This document shows, piece by piece, positions 27,533 through 36,231 of a DNA stretch of 64,000 nucleotides. A program made the position numbers and the translations under genes. The stretch comes from Ramlibacter pinisoli (GTDB lineage: Bacteria > Pseudomonadota > Gammaproteobacteria > Burkholderiales > Burkholderiaceae_C), in contig NZ_WSEL01000009.1 of assembly GCF_009758015.1 (NCBI RefSeq), positions 1,054,001-1,118,000 of the forward strand. Reading direction: 5' to 3'. Position 1 is the first letter of the stretch, and each line of letters starts with the position of its first letter. The notes beneath the pieces were generated by a model. That model worked only from the letters and a program-made list of their open reading frames with translations. It was not told where the DNA came from and did no database searches.

Positions 27533-27820
27533 TCAGCGGCGCTTCGCGCCCTTGTCGAACTTCTTCCAGTACGCGAACTCGTCCTCGTGCACCTCGAGGT
27601 CGACCTCCTCGACGCGCAGCCGGAGCCGCTCCTGCACGTCGCGCACGGCCTGGTTGTAGATCGCCGGTCCGATCTCCTCCAGGAAGAAGCCAAGGAGACC
27701 GGCCGCTGCGATGTTGCCGATCTTCTCGTCCATGTTCTCGAGGAAGTAGCGTTCGATGGATGCGACCGCCTGCTGCCGGACGTCCTTGGTCAATTCGATC
27801 ATCGGGGCATTCTGCGCCAC
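27533..27820 (-). CDS. DUF2164 domain protein
   Basis: A 95-residue cytoplasmic protein matching DUF2164 along its length: AVASIERYFLENMDEKIGNIAAAGLLGFFLEEIGPAIYNQAV in pattern, followed by an acidic C-terminal helix that ends in DEFAYWKKF. The start may be GTG 27820 or the ATG six codons later, which gives the usual family N-terminus. Function is unknown. It is divergent from the FAD monooxygenase and upstream of the small membrane protein. Confidence 0.82.
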   Translation of the reverse strand: MAQNAPMIELTKDVRQQAVASIERYFLENMDEKIGNIAAAGLLGFFLEEIGPAIYNQAVRDVQERLRLRVEEVDLEVHEDEFAYWKKFDKGAKRR

Positions 27821-27925
27821 GGCGGTCCACGGAAGGCGTGCTCGACCGGGACGGCAATCGCCGGGTTCTGCTTTGATCGTTGAGGCAGTCCATTCGTCAG
27901 GAAGCGCTCCGCTTGATCACGGAAA

Positions 27926-29236
27926 ATGCCGTCCATGCCCGCACTGCACGACTCCTCCCAAGCCCCTGTCCTGATCGCCGGCGGCGGCATCGGGGGCCTG
28001 AGCCTCGCCCTGACGCTGCACCAGATCGGCGTACCCTGCATGGTGTTCGAGGCAGTCCCGCAGCTGCAGCCGCTCGGCGTTGGCATCAACCTGCAGCCGA
28101 ACGCCGTGCGCGAGCTGTTCGACCTCGGCCTCGACGGCCGGTCGCTCGACACCATCGGCATCCAGGCCAGGGAATGGGCGCTGGTCGGCCGCAACGGCAA
28201 GGACGTGTACGCCGAGCCGCGCGGCCTTCTCGCCGGCTATCGCTGGCCGCAATACTCGGTGCATCGCGGCCAGCTGCAGATGCTGCTGTACCGCACGGTG
28301 CTGGAGCGCTTGGGGCCGGACGCCGTGCAGCTGGGGCACCGCATGGTTCGCTACCGGAACGAACCCGACGGCGTGGTGGCATCGCTCGAGACCCGCGACG
28401 GCCGCCAGGTCGAGGTCCGCGGCGCACTCCTGGTGGCCGCCGACGGCCTGCACTCGGCCGTGCGGGCACAGATGCATCCCAACCAGCCGCCGATCCACTG
28501 GGGTGGCGCGATCATGTGGCGCGGCACGACGCCCGGTGTCCCGATCCGCACCGGCGCCTCGTTCGTGGGCCTGGGCAGCCTCAAGCACCGCGTCGTCTTC
28601 TATCCCATCTCCCCGCCCGATCCCGCGAGCGGCCTCGCCACCATCAACTGGATCGCGGAGATCACCGTGGACAACAGCGTGGGCTGGACGCAGGGCGACT
28701 GGAACCGGCGCGTCGACGTGGCGGACTTCATCCACCACTTCGACGGCTGGGACTTCGGCTGGCTCGACGTGCCGGCCATGCTGCGCGGCGCCAGCGAGGT
28801 CTTCGAATACCCCATGATCGACCGCGACCCGGTGCCCACGTGGGTGGACGGCCGCGTGGCGCTGCTGGGCGACGCCGCGCACGTCATGTACCCGGTGGGC
28901 TCCAACGGCGCCAGCCAGGCCATCGTCGATGCGCGGGTGCTGGGCGCTGCCTTGGTGGAACACGGCGTCGGCCCCGCGGCGCTGCGCGGCTACGACCAGA
29001 AGCTGTGCGCCGACATTTCGGCCCTGGTGCTGCGCAACCGCGGATCCGGCCCCTTCGGCCTGCTCGGGTTGCTGGACGAGCGCTGCGGCGGGGTGTTCGA
29101 CGACATCGACGCCGTCATCCCCGCCACCGAACGCGAGAGCTACATGGCCCGCTACAAGGCGGCCGCCGGCTTCGCCATCGAAACCCTGAATGCCGCCCCG
29201 CCGACCATCGCCGCGGGCGCACGCGTCCCGGGCTGA
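27926..29236 (+). CDS. FAD-dependent aromatic monooxygenase (salicylate hydroxylase-like)
   Basis: A 436-residue group A flavoprotein hydroxylase. The Rossmann motif IAGGGIGGLSLAL lies near the N-terminus, the DG motif is in LLVAADGLHSAVR, and the second FAD motif is RVALLGDAAHVMYPVGSNGA. Such enzymes use NAD(P)H and oxygen to hydroxylate phenolic or heteroaromatic acids. A GGAAAA site precedes ATG 27926; ATG 27935 is an alternative. No ring-cleavage partner is adjacent, so the substrate is open. Confidence 0.85.
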   Translation: MPSMPALHDSSQAPVLIAGGGIGGLSLALTLHQIGVPCMVFEAVPQLQPLGVGINLQPNAVRELFDLGLDGRSLDTIGIQAREWALVGRNGKDVYAEPRGLLAGYRWPQYSVHRGQLQMLLYRTVLERLGPDAVQLGHRMVRYRNEPDGVVASLETRDGRQVEVRGALLVAADGLHSAVRAQMHPNQPPIHWGGAIMWRGTTPGVPIRTGASFVGLGSLKHRVVFYPISPPDPASGLATINWIAEITVDNSVGWTQGDWNRRVDVADFIHHFDGWDFGWLDVPAMLRGASEVFEYPMIDRDPVPTWVDGRVALLGDAAHVMYPVGSNGASQAIVDARVLGAALVEHGVGPAALRGYDQKLCADISALVLRNRGSGPFGLLGLLDERCGGVFDDIDAVIPATERESYMARYKAAAGFAIETLNAAPPTIAAGARVPG

Positions 29237-29249
29237 CGGCAGTCACCGC

Positions 29250-29588
29250 ATGAAGGTCCTGCGCTCCAGTGCATTCGCCGTCGCCGCGGTCCTCCTGGCG
29301 CATGCCGCGAACGCCCAGCCCACGGTGCCCGCGCCTCCTCCCTTCGACGTCGCGTACCGGGCATGGGATGTCCTGATGGAGTCTGCCCGCCACAACGGTG
29401 ACGCGACGATCGGCGGCGAATGCGGCAAGACGTTCCGCCCCTTCGTCATCCCGGGCCTGCGCCGGCAGACCCGGCAGGAGGAAGACGCCGCCGCCGTGGA
29501 ATGCGTCAGGTCGGCGCGGGCCGTCTGCACGAACACCCGGCTGAAGAGGTCCGCAGAGACGGCCAGGAAGTGCGAGGAATTCAGGTAG
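29250..29588 (+). CDS. Small secreted protein
   Basis: A 112-residue protein with a signal peptide ending HAANAQ-PT. The mature part contains four cysteines (GGECGK, AVECVR, AVCTNT, RKCEEF) that could form two disulfides. It starts 13 bases after the monooxygenase stop without a clear ribosome site, so it may be translated by coupling. No family recognised. Confidence 0.6.
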   Translation: MKVLRSSAFAVAAVLLAHAANAQPTVPAPPPFDVAYRAWDVLMESARHNGDATIGGECGKTFRPFVIPGLRRQTRQEEDAAAVECVRSARAVCTNTRLKRSAETARKCEEFR

Positions 29589-29634
29589 CCAGCAGCCACC
29601 GTTCCCGCTCACCTGGCCGCGGCCCCCTGCAGCA

Positions 29635-30888
29635 TCAGATGGTCATTTCCAGGATGTAGAGGCCGCCGCTGAAGCGGTCCACCGTGTACACGATGCGCCG
29701 GTCGTCCACGTACACGTCGTTCAGCTGGATCGCGCCGGCCGGCGACAGCGCGGGCGCGGCCGGCACGTAGTACGCGATCTCCTGGACCTGGTAGGGATTG
29801 CTGGTGTCGTAGACGCGCACGCCGGCATTGAACCAGGTGCCCACGAGGATGGTCTCGGAGCGGAAGGAGGTCGGCCCCGGCAGGTTCTCATGCAGGTTGT
29901 GGGCGCCGAAGCGGCCGCCGCGGCGGATGAAGGCGTCCACCGGAGGCGCGGGAAAGGTCCCGATCGGCACCGGGTTCTTCTCGTTGCGTGCGTCGACCAC
30001 CCACATCAGCTTGGGCCAGTCGGCGCCGTTGTCCTGCACGCATTCGTCGCTGACGATCCACAGCTTGCGCTCGAAGAGCGGCAGCACGGTGTGCGTGAAG
30101 CCATTGAAGGGCGGCGAATGGTTCCAGCTGGAGACCACGCGCGGCCTGGCCATGTCGGAGATGTCCAGCACCACGGCGCCGCCGTCGATGTAGCCCACGT
30201 ACGCGCGGTCGGGCCGCTGCGGGAAGACGTTCGTGTTGTGCACCCGAAAGCCGGTGTCGAACTGCGCGGGCAGGCGCGGCGGCTGCGGGGCCTCGTCGCC
30301 GACGCGCGTGCCGGGCAGCCACCAGCGGCCCGCCTCCACTGGGCGCGTGGGATCGCGCACGTCGACGATGCGATAGAACTGGTCGTCCAGCGGGTTGTGC
30401 GGCTCGAAGTCGGGCGCGCCGGATGCCATGTGGACGTACTGGCCGTCGACGAACCACAGGGCGTGCACGCCGCGCGAATGCGGCCCCGAGCAGTCGAAGT
30501 GCGACAGCAGGCGCGGCGCCTCGGGCTTGCTGATGTCGAACAGGTCGAAGCCGGCCGGCTTCAGGCCCGGCACCTGCGTCTGGTAGGCCACGGCCATGAG
30601 GTCGCCGGAGACTTCCAGCGAGTTCGAGCGCACCTTCATGTGCGGCAGTTCCGTCTGCACGACGACGCGCGGCGAGCGCGGATCGGTGACATCCACCCCG
30701 GTGAAGTTCTTGGGCGCCGCTTCGTGCGCGAGCCACAGGATGCGGCGGCCGTCGCGGCACTGCTGCATCGCGATGCCTTCGCCGAGGCCGCCGAAGCCGT
30801 GCAGCTCGTGCTGCGCGAGCAGCTTCATGTTGAGGGACAGGGCCATGTCGGCGCGGCTGGCCTGGTGCGGGGTGGAGAAGGTGTTCAT
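29635..30888 (-). CDS. LVIVD-repeat / beta-propeller-like protein
   Basis: A 417-residue cytoplasmic protein made of repeats of the type GVDVTDPRSPRVV, GFDLFDISKPEAPRLL, IVDVRDPTRPVEAG and VLDISDMARPRVV, which is the LVIVD pattern of a propeller fold. No signal peptide is evident. It follows the IclR gene by 11 bases and ends the minus-strand unit Bug receptor - IclR - propeller. Such proteins occur in catabolic clusters, but their enzymatic role is unclear. ATG 30888 is the likely start, though the conserved part begins near MKLLAQHEL. Confidence 0.7.
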   Translation of the reverse strand: MNTFSTPHQASRADMALSLNMKLLAQHELHGFGGLGEGIAMQQCRDGRRILWLAHEAAPKNFTGVDVTDPRSPRVVVQTELPHMKVRSNSLEVSGDLMAVAYQTQVPGLKPAGFDLFDISKPEAPRLLSHFDCSGPHSRGVHALWFVDGQYVHMASGAPDFEPHNPLDDQFYRIVDVRDPTRPVEAGRWWLPGTRVGDEAPQPPRLPAQFDTGFRVHNTNVFPQRPDRAYVGYIDGGAVVLDISDMARPRVVSSWNHSPPFNGFTHTVLPLFERKLWIVSDECVQDNGADWPKLMWVVDARNEKNPVPIGTFPAPPVDAFIRRGGRFGAHNLHENLPGPTSFRSETILVGTWFNAGVRVYDTSNPYQVQEIAYYVPAAPALSPAGAIQLNDVYVDDRRIVYTVDRFSGGLYILEMTI

Positions 30889-30898
30889 GGTGTGGGGT

Positions 30899-31684
30899 TC
30901 ACTGGTGCAGCAGGCGCGTGAGCTCGCGTGCTGCTTGCTTCAGGTGGGGCAGGATGGCGGCGATGCGCTGGTCCGTCATGCGGCCGTGCGTCGCCGCGAC
31001 GGTGATGGCGGCCACGGGGCTGTTGGCGGCGTTGAAGATGGACAGCCCGATGGCACGCACCCCGGGCACCGCGTGGTTGCCCGTGACGGCGTAGCCCGAG
31101 GCGCGCGCCTGCCGGCACAGCTCGAGCACGTTGTCCGCGTCGAGGTCGCCGTAGGCGCCCAGGCGCGGTGCGACTGCCTTGATCACGGTGGCCATCTCGT
31201 GTTCGGGCAGCGCCGCCAGCAGCGCGAGACCGCCTGCGCTGACGCCCAGCGGCTGACGGCTGCCGAGCGGCACCGAAGGCGTCTGGATGGGATAGCTGCC
31301 CTGGATGCGGGAAATGCAGACCGCGTCATGGCCGCTGCGCAGGAACACGAAGCTGGTGTCGCCGGTTTCCTCGGCGAGGCGGGCCACTACCGGCTGCGAG
31401 ACTTCCTTCAGGTTGAAGTGGTGCGTGGCGAGGATGCCCAGCTCGAACAGCAGCGGGCCCAGGCTGTAGCGGCGGGTGTGCGTGTCCTGCACCACCATGC
31501 CTTCGACCGTCAGCGCCTTGAGCAGGCGGTGCGCGGTCGGCCGCTCCAGGTTCATCTGGCGCGCGACGTCGACCAGCCGCATGCCGTCGGGCGCCTGCGC
31601 GGCGATCACCTGCAGCACGCGGATGGCGCGGCTGATGGTCTGGGCGCCGGCGACGTCCGGGGGCGCTGGCCGTTCGCTGAGCAT
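30899..31684 (-). CDS. IclR-family transcriptional regulator
   Basis: A 261-residue regulator. The N-terminal winged helix reads LVDVARQMNLERPTAHRLLKAL, and the C-terminal effector domain has the usual AGGLALLAALPE and GVRAIGLSIFN segments. It lies 19 bases behind the Bug-receptor gene and probably controls both this unit and the divergent deacetylase-asparaginase operon through the palindrome at 32811-32827 (inference). Confidence 0.9.
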   Translation of the reverse strand: MLSERPAPPDVAGAQTISRAIRVLQVIAAQAPDGMRLVDVARQMNLERPTAHRLLKALTVEGMVVQDTHTRRYSLGPLLFELGILATHHFNLKEVSQPVVARLAEETGDTSFVFLRSGHDAVCISRIQGSYPIQTPSVPLGSRQPLGVSAGGLALLAALPEHEMATVIKAVAPRLGAYGDLDADNVLELCRQARASGYAVTGNHAVPGVRAIGLSIFNAANSPVAAITVAATHGRMTDQRIAAILPHLKQAARELTRLLHQ

Positions 31685-31702
31685 CCGCCGCTTCGCTTCC
31701 TG

Positions 31703-32683
31703 TCAATCCAGCGTGACGCCGGCGGCCTGCACGGCCTTGGCCATCGACACCGCTTCGCTCTTCATGAGCGTCGCGAACTCGGCCGGCGTGCTGGTCAGCG
31801 GATCGGCGCCCGCGTCCTGCAGCACGCGCTTCATCTCGGGCGCGGCCAGCGCCTTCCTCACTTCGGCGCCGAGCCGCTCCACCACGGCCGGCGGCATGCC
31901 CTTCGGGCCGACGATGCCGCTGTAGAGCAGGATCTCCAGCGGCACGCCCAGCTCCTTGAGGGTCGGAACATCGGGCGCCGTGGCGGCGCGCTTGCCCGAG
32001 GTGACGGCCAGGCCGTTGAGCGTTCCGCCCTTCACCTGGCTGACGGCCGGCGGCATGCTGGCGAAGCCGTAGGTCACCTCGCCGCCGATCAGCGCCTGCG
32101 CCTGGCCCGCGCCGCCCTTGTAGGGCACGTGCAGGGCCTTGATGCCCACCAGCTGGTTGAAGGTCTCGGCGGTCAGGTGCGTGATCGCGCCCTGGCCGGA
32201 CGAGGCATAGGGCAGCGGCTGCGGCGATGACTTGGCCTGGGTGACCAGCGACTTCACCTCCTTCAGCCCGGAGGCGGAACTCGTCACCAGCATCAGCGGC
32301 GTGGAGGCGACCAGCGTGACCATGCTGAAGTCGTTCCACGAATCGAACTTCAGCTTCTTGTAGGCCGCCGCGGCGATCGCGTGGCTGGTCATGTCCTGGA
32401 AGTACAGCGTGTAGCCGTCGGCGGGCGCGTTGGCGACGTAGCCGGAGGCGATCGTCGTGGCGGCGCCGGGCTTGTTCTCGATGATCACCGGCTGCCCCAT
32501 CTGCACGCTGAGGCGCTGGCCCAGGGCGCGCGCGAGCACGTCGGAGATGCCGCCCGGCGGGAAGCCCACGATGATGGTGATGGGCTTGGTGGGATAGCTC
32601 GGTGCGGTCTGGGCAGAGGCGGCGCAGGCGATCAGCGCGGAGCCGGCGACGAAAGCCGCCAGCTTCATCAGGGTTCTCTTCAT
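31703..32683 (-). CDS. Bug/TctC-family periplasmic substrate-binding protein
   Basis: A 326-residue tripartite-tricarboxylate-type receptor. The signal peptide ends ACAASAQ-TA, and the mature start YPTKPITIIVGFPPGG is diagnostic for Bug proteins, as are GYTLYF and VPYKGGAGQ. No membrane subunits (TctAB) are nearby, as is common for Bug receptors. It probably binds the substrate degraded by the divergent deacetylase-like and asparaginase genes. Confidence 0.92.
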   Translation of the reverse strand: MKRTLMKLAAFVAGSALIACAASAQTAPSYPTKPITIIVGFPPGGISDVLARALGQRLSVQMGQPVIIENKPGAATTIASGYVANAPADGYTLYFQDMTSHAIAAAAYKKLKFDSWNDFSMVTLVASTPLMLVTSSASGLKEVKSLVTQAKSSPQPLPYASSGQGAITHLTAETFNQLVGIKALHVPYKGGAGQAQALIGGEVTYGFASMPPAVSQVKGGTLNGLAVTSGKRAATAPDVPTLKELGVPLEILLYSGIVGPKGMPPAVVERLGAEVRKALAAPEMKRVLQDAGADPLTSTPAEFATLMKSEAVSMAKAVQAAGVTLD

Positions 32684-32810
32684 GACGTGCGGGTCCGGTG
32701 GATGCGTGGGGGGAGGGATGTGCGAACGGCGCCGTGAAAACGCACGTTCCGGACCAGCTTAGGAGTCGCCTCTTCGGGGTGTCAATCGAACTCGCTCTTG
32801 TTGCATTATT

Positions 32811-32827
32811 TGGAACAGTGTGTCCCA
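32811..32827. promoter_or_regulatory. Candidate IclR operator
   Basis: A 17-bp imperfect palindrome, TGGAACA-GTG-TGTCCCA (6 of 7 pairs), lies in the 261-base divergent region between the Bug-receptor gene and the first deacetylase gene. Its shape resembles IclR-type sites (TGGAA...TTCCA). The IclR gene of the locus is the natural candidate to bind it. Confidence 0.45.
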
Positions 32828-32944
32828 GGCCATTCCGGGTTTGCACCAATCCTGGGAGTCAGGCCCCATCCTGGAGAGTCCAATCTGTGGAACTTGCACC
32901 GTCTTCGTTGCACGCGCCGAACCCCGCCCGTAGCATGCCCGCGC

Positions 32945-33871
32945 ATGACCCGCCCCCTTCTCCCCCGCCAGACCCGCTACGACTACCACCCGCTGCCCGG
33001 ACGCAAGGACTACAGCTGGCCGGGCGGCAAGCGGCTGGCCTTCGTCGTCACCACCAACATCGAGTGCTTTGCCTTCGGCGCGGGCAACGGCCACGACCCG
33101 GCGAAGACCGGCGAGCCGCAGACGCACCGCAACTACTCCTGGCGTGACTACGGCAACCGCATCGGCGTGTGGCGCTTCTTCGAGCTCTTCGACGAGCTGC
33201 GCCTGCCCGCCGCGCACAACTGCAACAGCCTGCTGTACGAGTACGCGCCGCAGGTGATGGACGAGATCCGGCGCCGCGGCGACGAGATCGTGGCCCACGG
33301 CCGCACCAACGCGGAGAACCACCGCGGCCTGTGGGAGGCCGACGAAGAGCGCATCATCCAGGACGTGGTCGGGATGTTCGCCAGGCACGAAGGGCGCAGG
33401 CCCACCGGCTGGATGGGCTCCGGCGCCTACGAGACCTCCTGGACACCCGACCTGCTGAAGGAAGCCGGCTTCAGGTACCTGATGGACTGGCCCATGGACG
33501 ACCAGCCGGTCTGGATGCGCACGCGCAGCGGCCCCATCCTCTCGGTGCCGTATCCGATCGAGCTGAACGACTCACAGGTGATCACTCACCGCAGGCAGGA
33601 CGCCAGCGAGTTCTGCGACCAGATCGTGCAGCAGTTCGACGAGATGGTCGAACAGTGCGAGCGCCATCCGCTGGTGATGAACGTCTCGATCCACCCCAAC
33701 ATCTTCGGCCAGCCCTTCCGCCTGCGCCTGTTGCGCCAGGCGCTGCGGCACTGCCTGGAGAACGCGCAGGACAAGGTCTGGCGTGCGCGACCCGGCGAGA
33801 TCGCCGAGTTCTGCTACAGCCTGCCGCCGGGCGTGATCCCCGGCAGCGAGATGCTGCAGGACAACGTGTGA
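32945..33871 (+). CDS. Polysaccharide-deacetylase-family protein (paralogue 1)
   Basis: A 308-residue protein of the CE4/NodB fold in the PuuE-like (cofactor-independent allantoinase type) branch. It has YGNRIGVWRFFELFDELRLPAAHNCNS, VAHGRTNAENH and GWMGSGAYETSW. The classic CE4 motifs TFDDG and H(S/T)xxH are not present, so metal binding, if any, differs. There is no signal peptide, so it acts in the cytoplasm. ATG 32945 fits the family N-terminus but lacks a clear ribosome site. It heads the operon with a paralogue and an asparaginase. Confidence 0.82.
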   Translation: MTRPLLPRQTRYDYHPLPGRKDYSWPGGKRLAFVVTTNIECFAFGAGNGHDPAKTGEPQTHRNYSWRDYGNRIGVWRFFELFDELRLPAAHNCNSLLYEYAPQVMDEIRRRGDEIVAHGRTNAENHRGLWEADEERIIQDVVGMFARHEGRRPTGWMGSGAYETSWTPDLLKEAGFRYLMDWPMDDQPVWMRTRSGPILSVPYPIELNDSQVITHRRQDASEFCDQIVQQFDEMVEQCERHPLVMNVSIHPNIFGQPFRLRLLRQALRHCLENAQDKVWRARPGEIAEFCYSLPPGVIPGSEMLQDNV

Positions 33872-33894
33872 GTACCCCATTCCAGGAGAGGTCC

Positions 33895-34797
33895 ATGACA
33901 TCCGACATCGGCGCCGGCGTGCGCGCCCGCGCGCCCTACCAGTCCATCGTGAAGCGCCCGCAACTGCGCCTGCCCGGCGATGCCCGCGTGGTGGTCTGGA
34001 ACATCGTCAACGTGGAGGTGTGGGAGCCGACGGGCGCCATGCCGCGCGCCGTGCTGTCCCCGCCCATGGGCGCACCGCTGCTGCCCGACGTGCCGAACTG
34101 GGCCTGGCACGAGTACGGCATGCGCGTGGGGTTCTGGCGCATCCTCGAAGCGATCAGGAGCCGCGGCATGCCCGCCACCTTCGCCCTCAACGGCAGCGCG
34201 ATCCAGGTGTACGAAGAAGTCTGTGCCGCGGCGCGCGACGCCGGCTGGGAGTTCATGGGCCACGGCTTCGTGCAGCGGCCGATGCACAAGGTGGAAGACC
34301 AGAAGGCCGCCATCCGGCAGACCATCGAGGCCATCCGCCAGTTCACCGGCAAGGCGCCACGCGGCTGGGAGAGCCCCGGCCTGACCGAGACGGACGACAC
34401 GCTGGACTTCCTGGCCGAATGCGGCATCGAGTACGTCGCCGACTGGGTGCTCGACGACCAGCCGGTGGCGCTGCGCTCGCCCAAGGGCCGCATCACGTCC
34501 ATGCCCTACACCGTGGACCTCAACGACGTCGTGATCAGCGCGGTGCAGCAGCAACCCTCGGACGAGATGCTCCGGCGCGGCAAGGCGCACTTCGACCGTC
34601 TCTACAAGGACGGCGCGACGCAGCCGCGCGTGATGGCGATCTCGGTGCATCCGTACCTCAGCGGCGTGCCGCACCGCATCGGCTTCGTCGAGGAACTCTA
34701 CGACTACGTGCTGGGGCACGAAGGCGTGGTGGTGTGGTCGGGCGAGCAGATCCTCGACTGGTTCCTCGCGCAGACCGAGGGCCAGGCGAAGGCATGA
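33895..34797 (+). CDS. Polysaccharide-deacetylase-family protein (paralogue 2)
   Basis: A 300-residue paralogue of the preceding gene, with matching landmarks YGMRVGFWRILEAIRSRGMPATFALNGS, FMGHGFVQRPMH, RGWESPGLTETDDTLDFL and DWVLDDQPV. It also lacks the canonical TFDDG motif. The pair may form a heteromer or act in sequence on a cyclic or acyl amide. An AGGAGAG site precedes ATG 33895, and the stop overlaps the asparaginase start (ATGA). Confidence 0.83.
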   Translation: MTSDIGAGVRARAPYQSIVKRPQLRLPGDARVVVWNIVNVEVWEPTGAMPRAVLSPPMGAPLLPDVPNWAWHEYGMRVGFWRILEAIRSRGMPATFALNGSAIQVYEEVCAAARDAGWEFMGHGFVQRPMHKVEDQKAAIRQTIEAIRQFTGKAPRGWESPGLTETDDTLDFLAECGIEYVADWVLDDQPVALRSPKGRITSMPYTVDLNDVVISAVQQQPSDEMLRRGKAHFDRLYKDGATQPRVMAISVHPYLSGVPHRIGFVEELYDYVLGHEGVVVWSGEQILDWFLAQTEGQAKA

Positions 34798-35816
34798 CGG
34801 CAGGCGACGACTTGCTGCCGCGCGTGCTGGTGGTGTCGCTGGGCGGCACGATCACCATGACGGCGGCGCCCGGGACGGGCGGGATCCGCCCGACGCTCAC
34901 CGCGGACCAGCTGCTCGCGGCCGAACCGCGCCTGGCGCAGGTGGCCGCACTCGAAGCGGTGACGCCCATGAGCCTGCCCGGTGCCTCGCTCACCGTGCAG
35001 CACCTGCGCGAGGTGGCGGCGCTGCTGCGCGCGGGCCTGGACGGCGCGCCCGGCTCGCCGGTCGGCGCGGTCGTGGTGCAAGGCACCGACACCATCGAGG
35101 ACACGGCCTTCGTGCTGGACCTGCTCGCGACGCAGGGCGGTGCGCCCGTCGTCGTGACGGGTGCGATGCGCGGACCGCAGGCGCCGGGCGCCGACGGGCC
35201 GGCCAACCTGCTGGCCGCGGTCACGGCGGCGGCGGACACCCGCCTGCGCGGGCTGGGGGCGGTGGTCGTGCTGAACGACGAGATCCATGCGGCGCGCTGG
35301 GTGCAGAAGGCGCACACCGGGTTCACCAGCGCATTCGAGTCGCCGGGCGCCGGCCGCATCGGCGCGATCGTCGAAGGCCGCGTGCAGCTCCTGGCCAGGC
35401 CGGAAGGCCGCATCGCCCTGCCCACGGCCAGCATCCTGTCCACCGCGGCGGTGCCCGCGGTGGCCCAGGTGCCCCTGGGCCTGGGCGACGACGGACGCCT
35501 GTTGCCGGCGCTCGCGGCTCTTGGCTACGCCGGAGCGGTGATCGAGGGCATGGGTGCGGGCCACGTCCCCTCCTCCTGCGCCGAGGCGCTGGGCTCGCTC
35601 GCGGCGCAGATGCCGGTCGTCCTGTGCACGCGCGTGCGCGCGGGGCGCGTGTTCACGAAGACCTACGGCTTCCCGGGTTCGGAGATGGACCTGCTGGAGC
35701 GCGGCCTCGTCGCGGCCGGCCACATCACGGCGGGCAAGGCACGGCTGTTGTTGTCGCTGCTGCTGTCCGCCGGCACGGACCGCGCCGGCATCGGGCAGGT
35801 GTTCGGGCAGCTCTAG
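34794..35816 (+). CDS. Asparaginase-family amidohydrolase
   Basis: A 340-residue type I/II asparaginase-fold enzyme that hydrolyses a side-chain amide to release ammonia. The first catalytic threonine motif is SLGGTITM near the N-terminus and the second is VVQGTDTIEDTAF; a third conserved block is FTKTYGFPGSE. The chain is cytoplasmic because it lacks a signal. It is coupled by ATGA to the second deacetylase-like gene, which implies joint action on an amide substrate, perhaps not asparagine itself. Confidence 0.88.
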   Translation: MTAGDDLLPRVLVVSLGGTITMTAAPGTGGIRPTLTADQLLAAEPRLAQVAALEAVTPMSLPGASLTVQHLREVAALLRAGLDGAPGSPVGAVVVQGTDTIEDTAFVLDLLATQGGAPVVVTGAMRGPQAPGADGPANLLAAVTAAADTRLRGLGAVVVLNDEIHAARWVQKAHTGFTSAFESPGAGRIGAIVEGRVQLLARPEGRIALPTASILSTAAVPAVAQVPLGLGDDGRLLPALAALGYAGAVIEGMGAGHVPSSCAEALGSLAAQMPVVLCTRVRAGRVFTKTYGFPGSEMDLLERGLVAAGHITAGKARLLLSLLLSAGTDRAGIGQVFGQL

Positions 35817-35859
35817 TCGCCGGCTCGCCCCGTGGCGGGCGCCCGACGACAGCAGGCGG

Positions 35860-36111
35860 TCAGGACAGGTGCCTGGCTTCCACGTCGATCACGTCGCCCC
35901 CGGACGACCTGCGGGGGGCGGTGCGGAACGCTTCCCGGGGCTTGAAGCGGACAGTGAACGGCGTGACACGGCGGCCTGTCAGCTTCAGCCAGAGCGCACG
36001 CACGCTCCAGGAGGCCAGCAGCACCACGGACGCGACCAGCATCCCGGCGGCCAGCATCAGGCCGACCGCGAAGATGCCGAGGGACAGCAGGAGGCGGAGG
36101 ATCATGGGCAT
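35860..36111 (-). CDS. Small membrane protein
   Basis: An 83-residue protein with a long hydrophobic N-terminal segment (about residues 4-38) and a basic, polar C-terminal tail. It converges with the asparaginase gene 44 bases away; the gap has a modest GC hairpin. Two in-frame ATGs (first and third codons) are possible starts. No function recognised. Confidence 0.55.
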   Translation of the reverse strand: MPMILRLLLSLGIFAVGLMLAAGMLVASVVLLASWSVRALWLKLTGRRVTPFTVRFKPREAFRTAPRRSSGGDVIDVEARHLS

Positions 36112-36231
36112 TGAAGCCGTATTGTGGAGGCAAGCAGGCCAGTGCGTTCAATACCCGGACTGACTGTCGGTTCGGCAGAACCTTCTCCATCCAGGGAGGT
36201 CGGCGGCACACTGTGGGCTTGATCTTCCACG

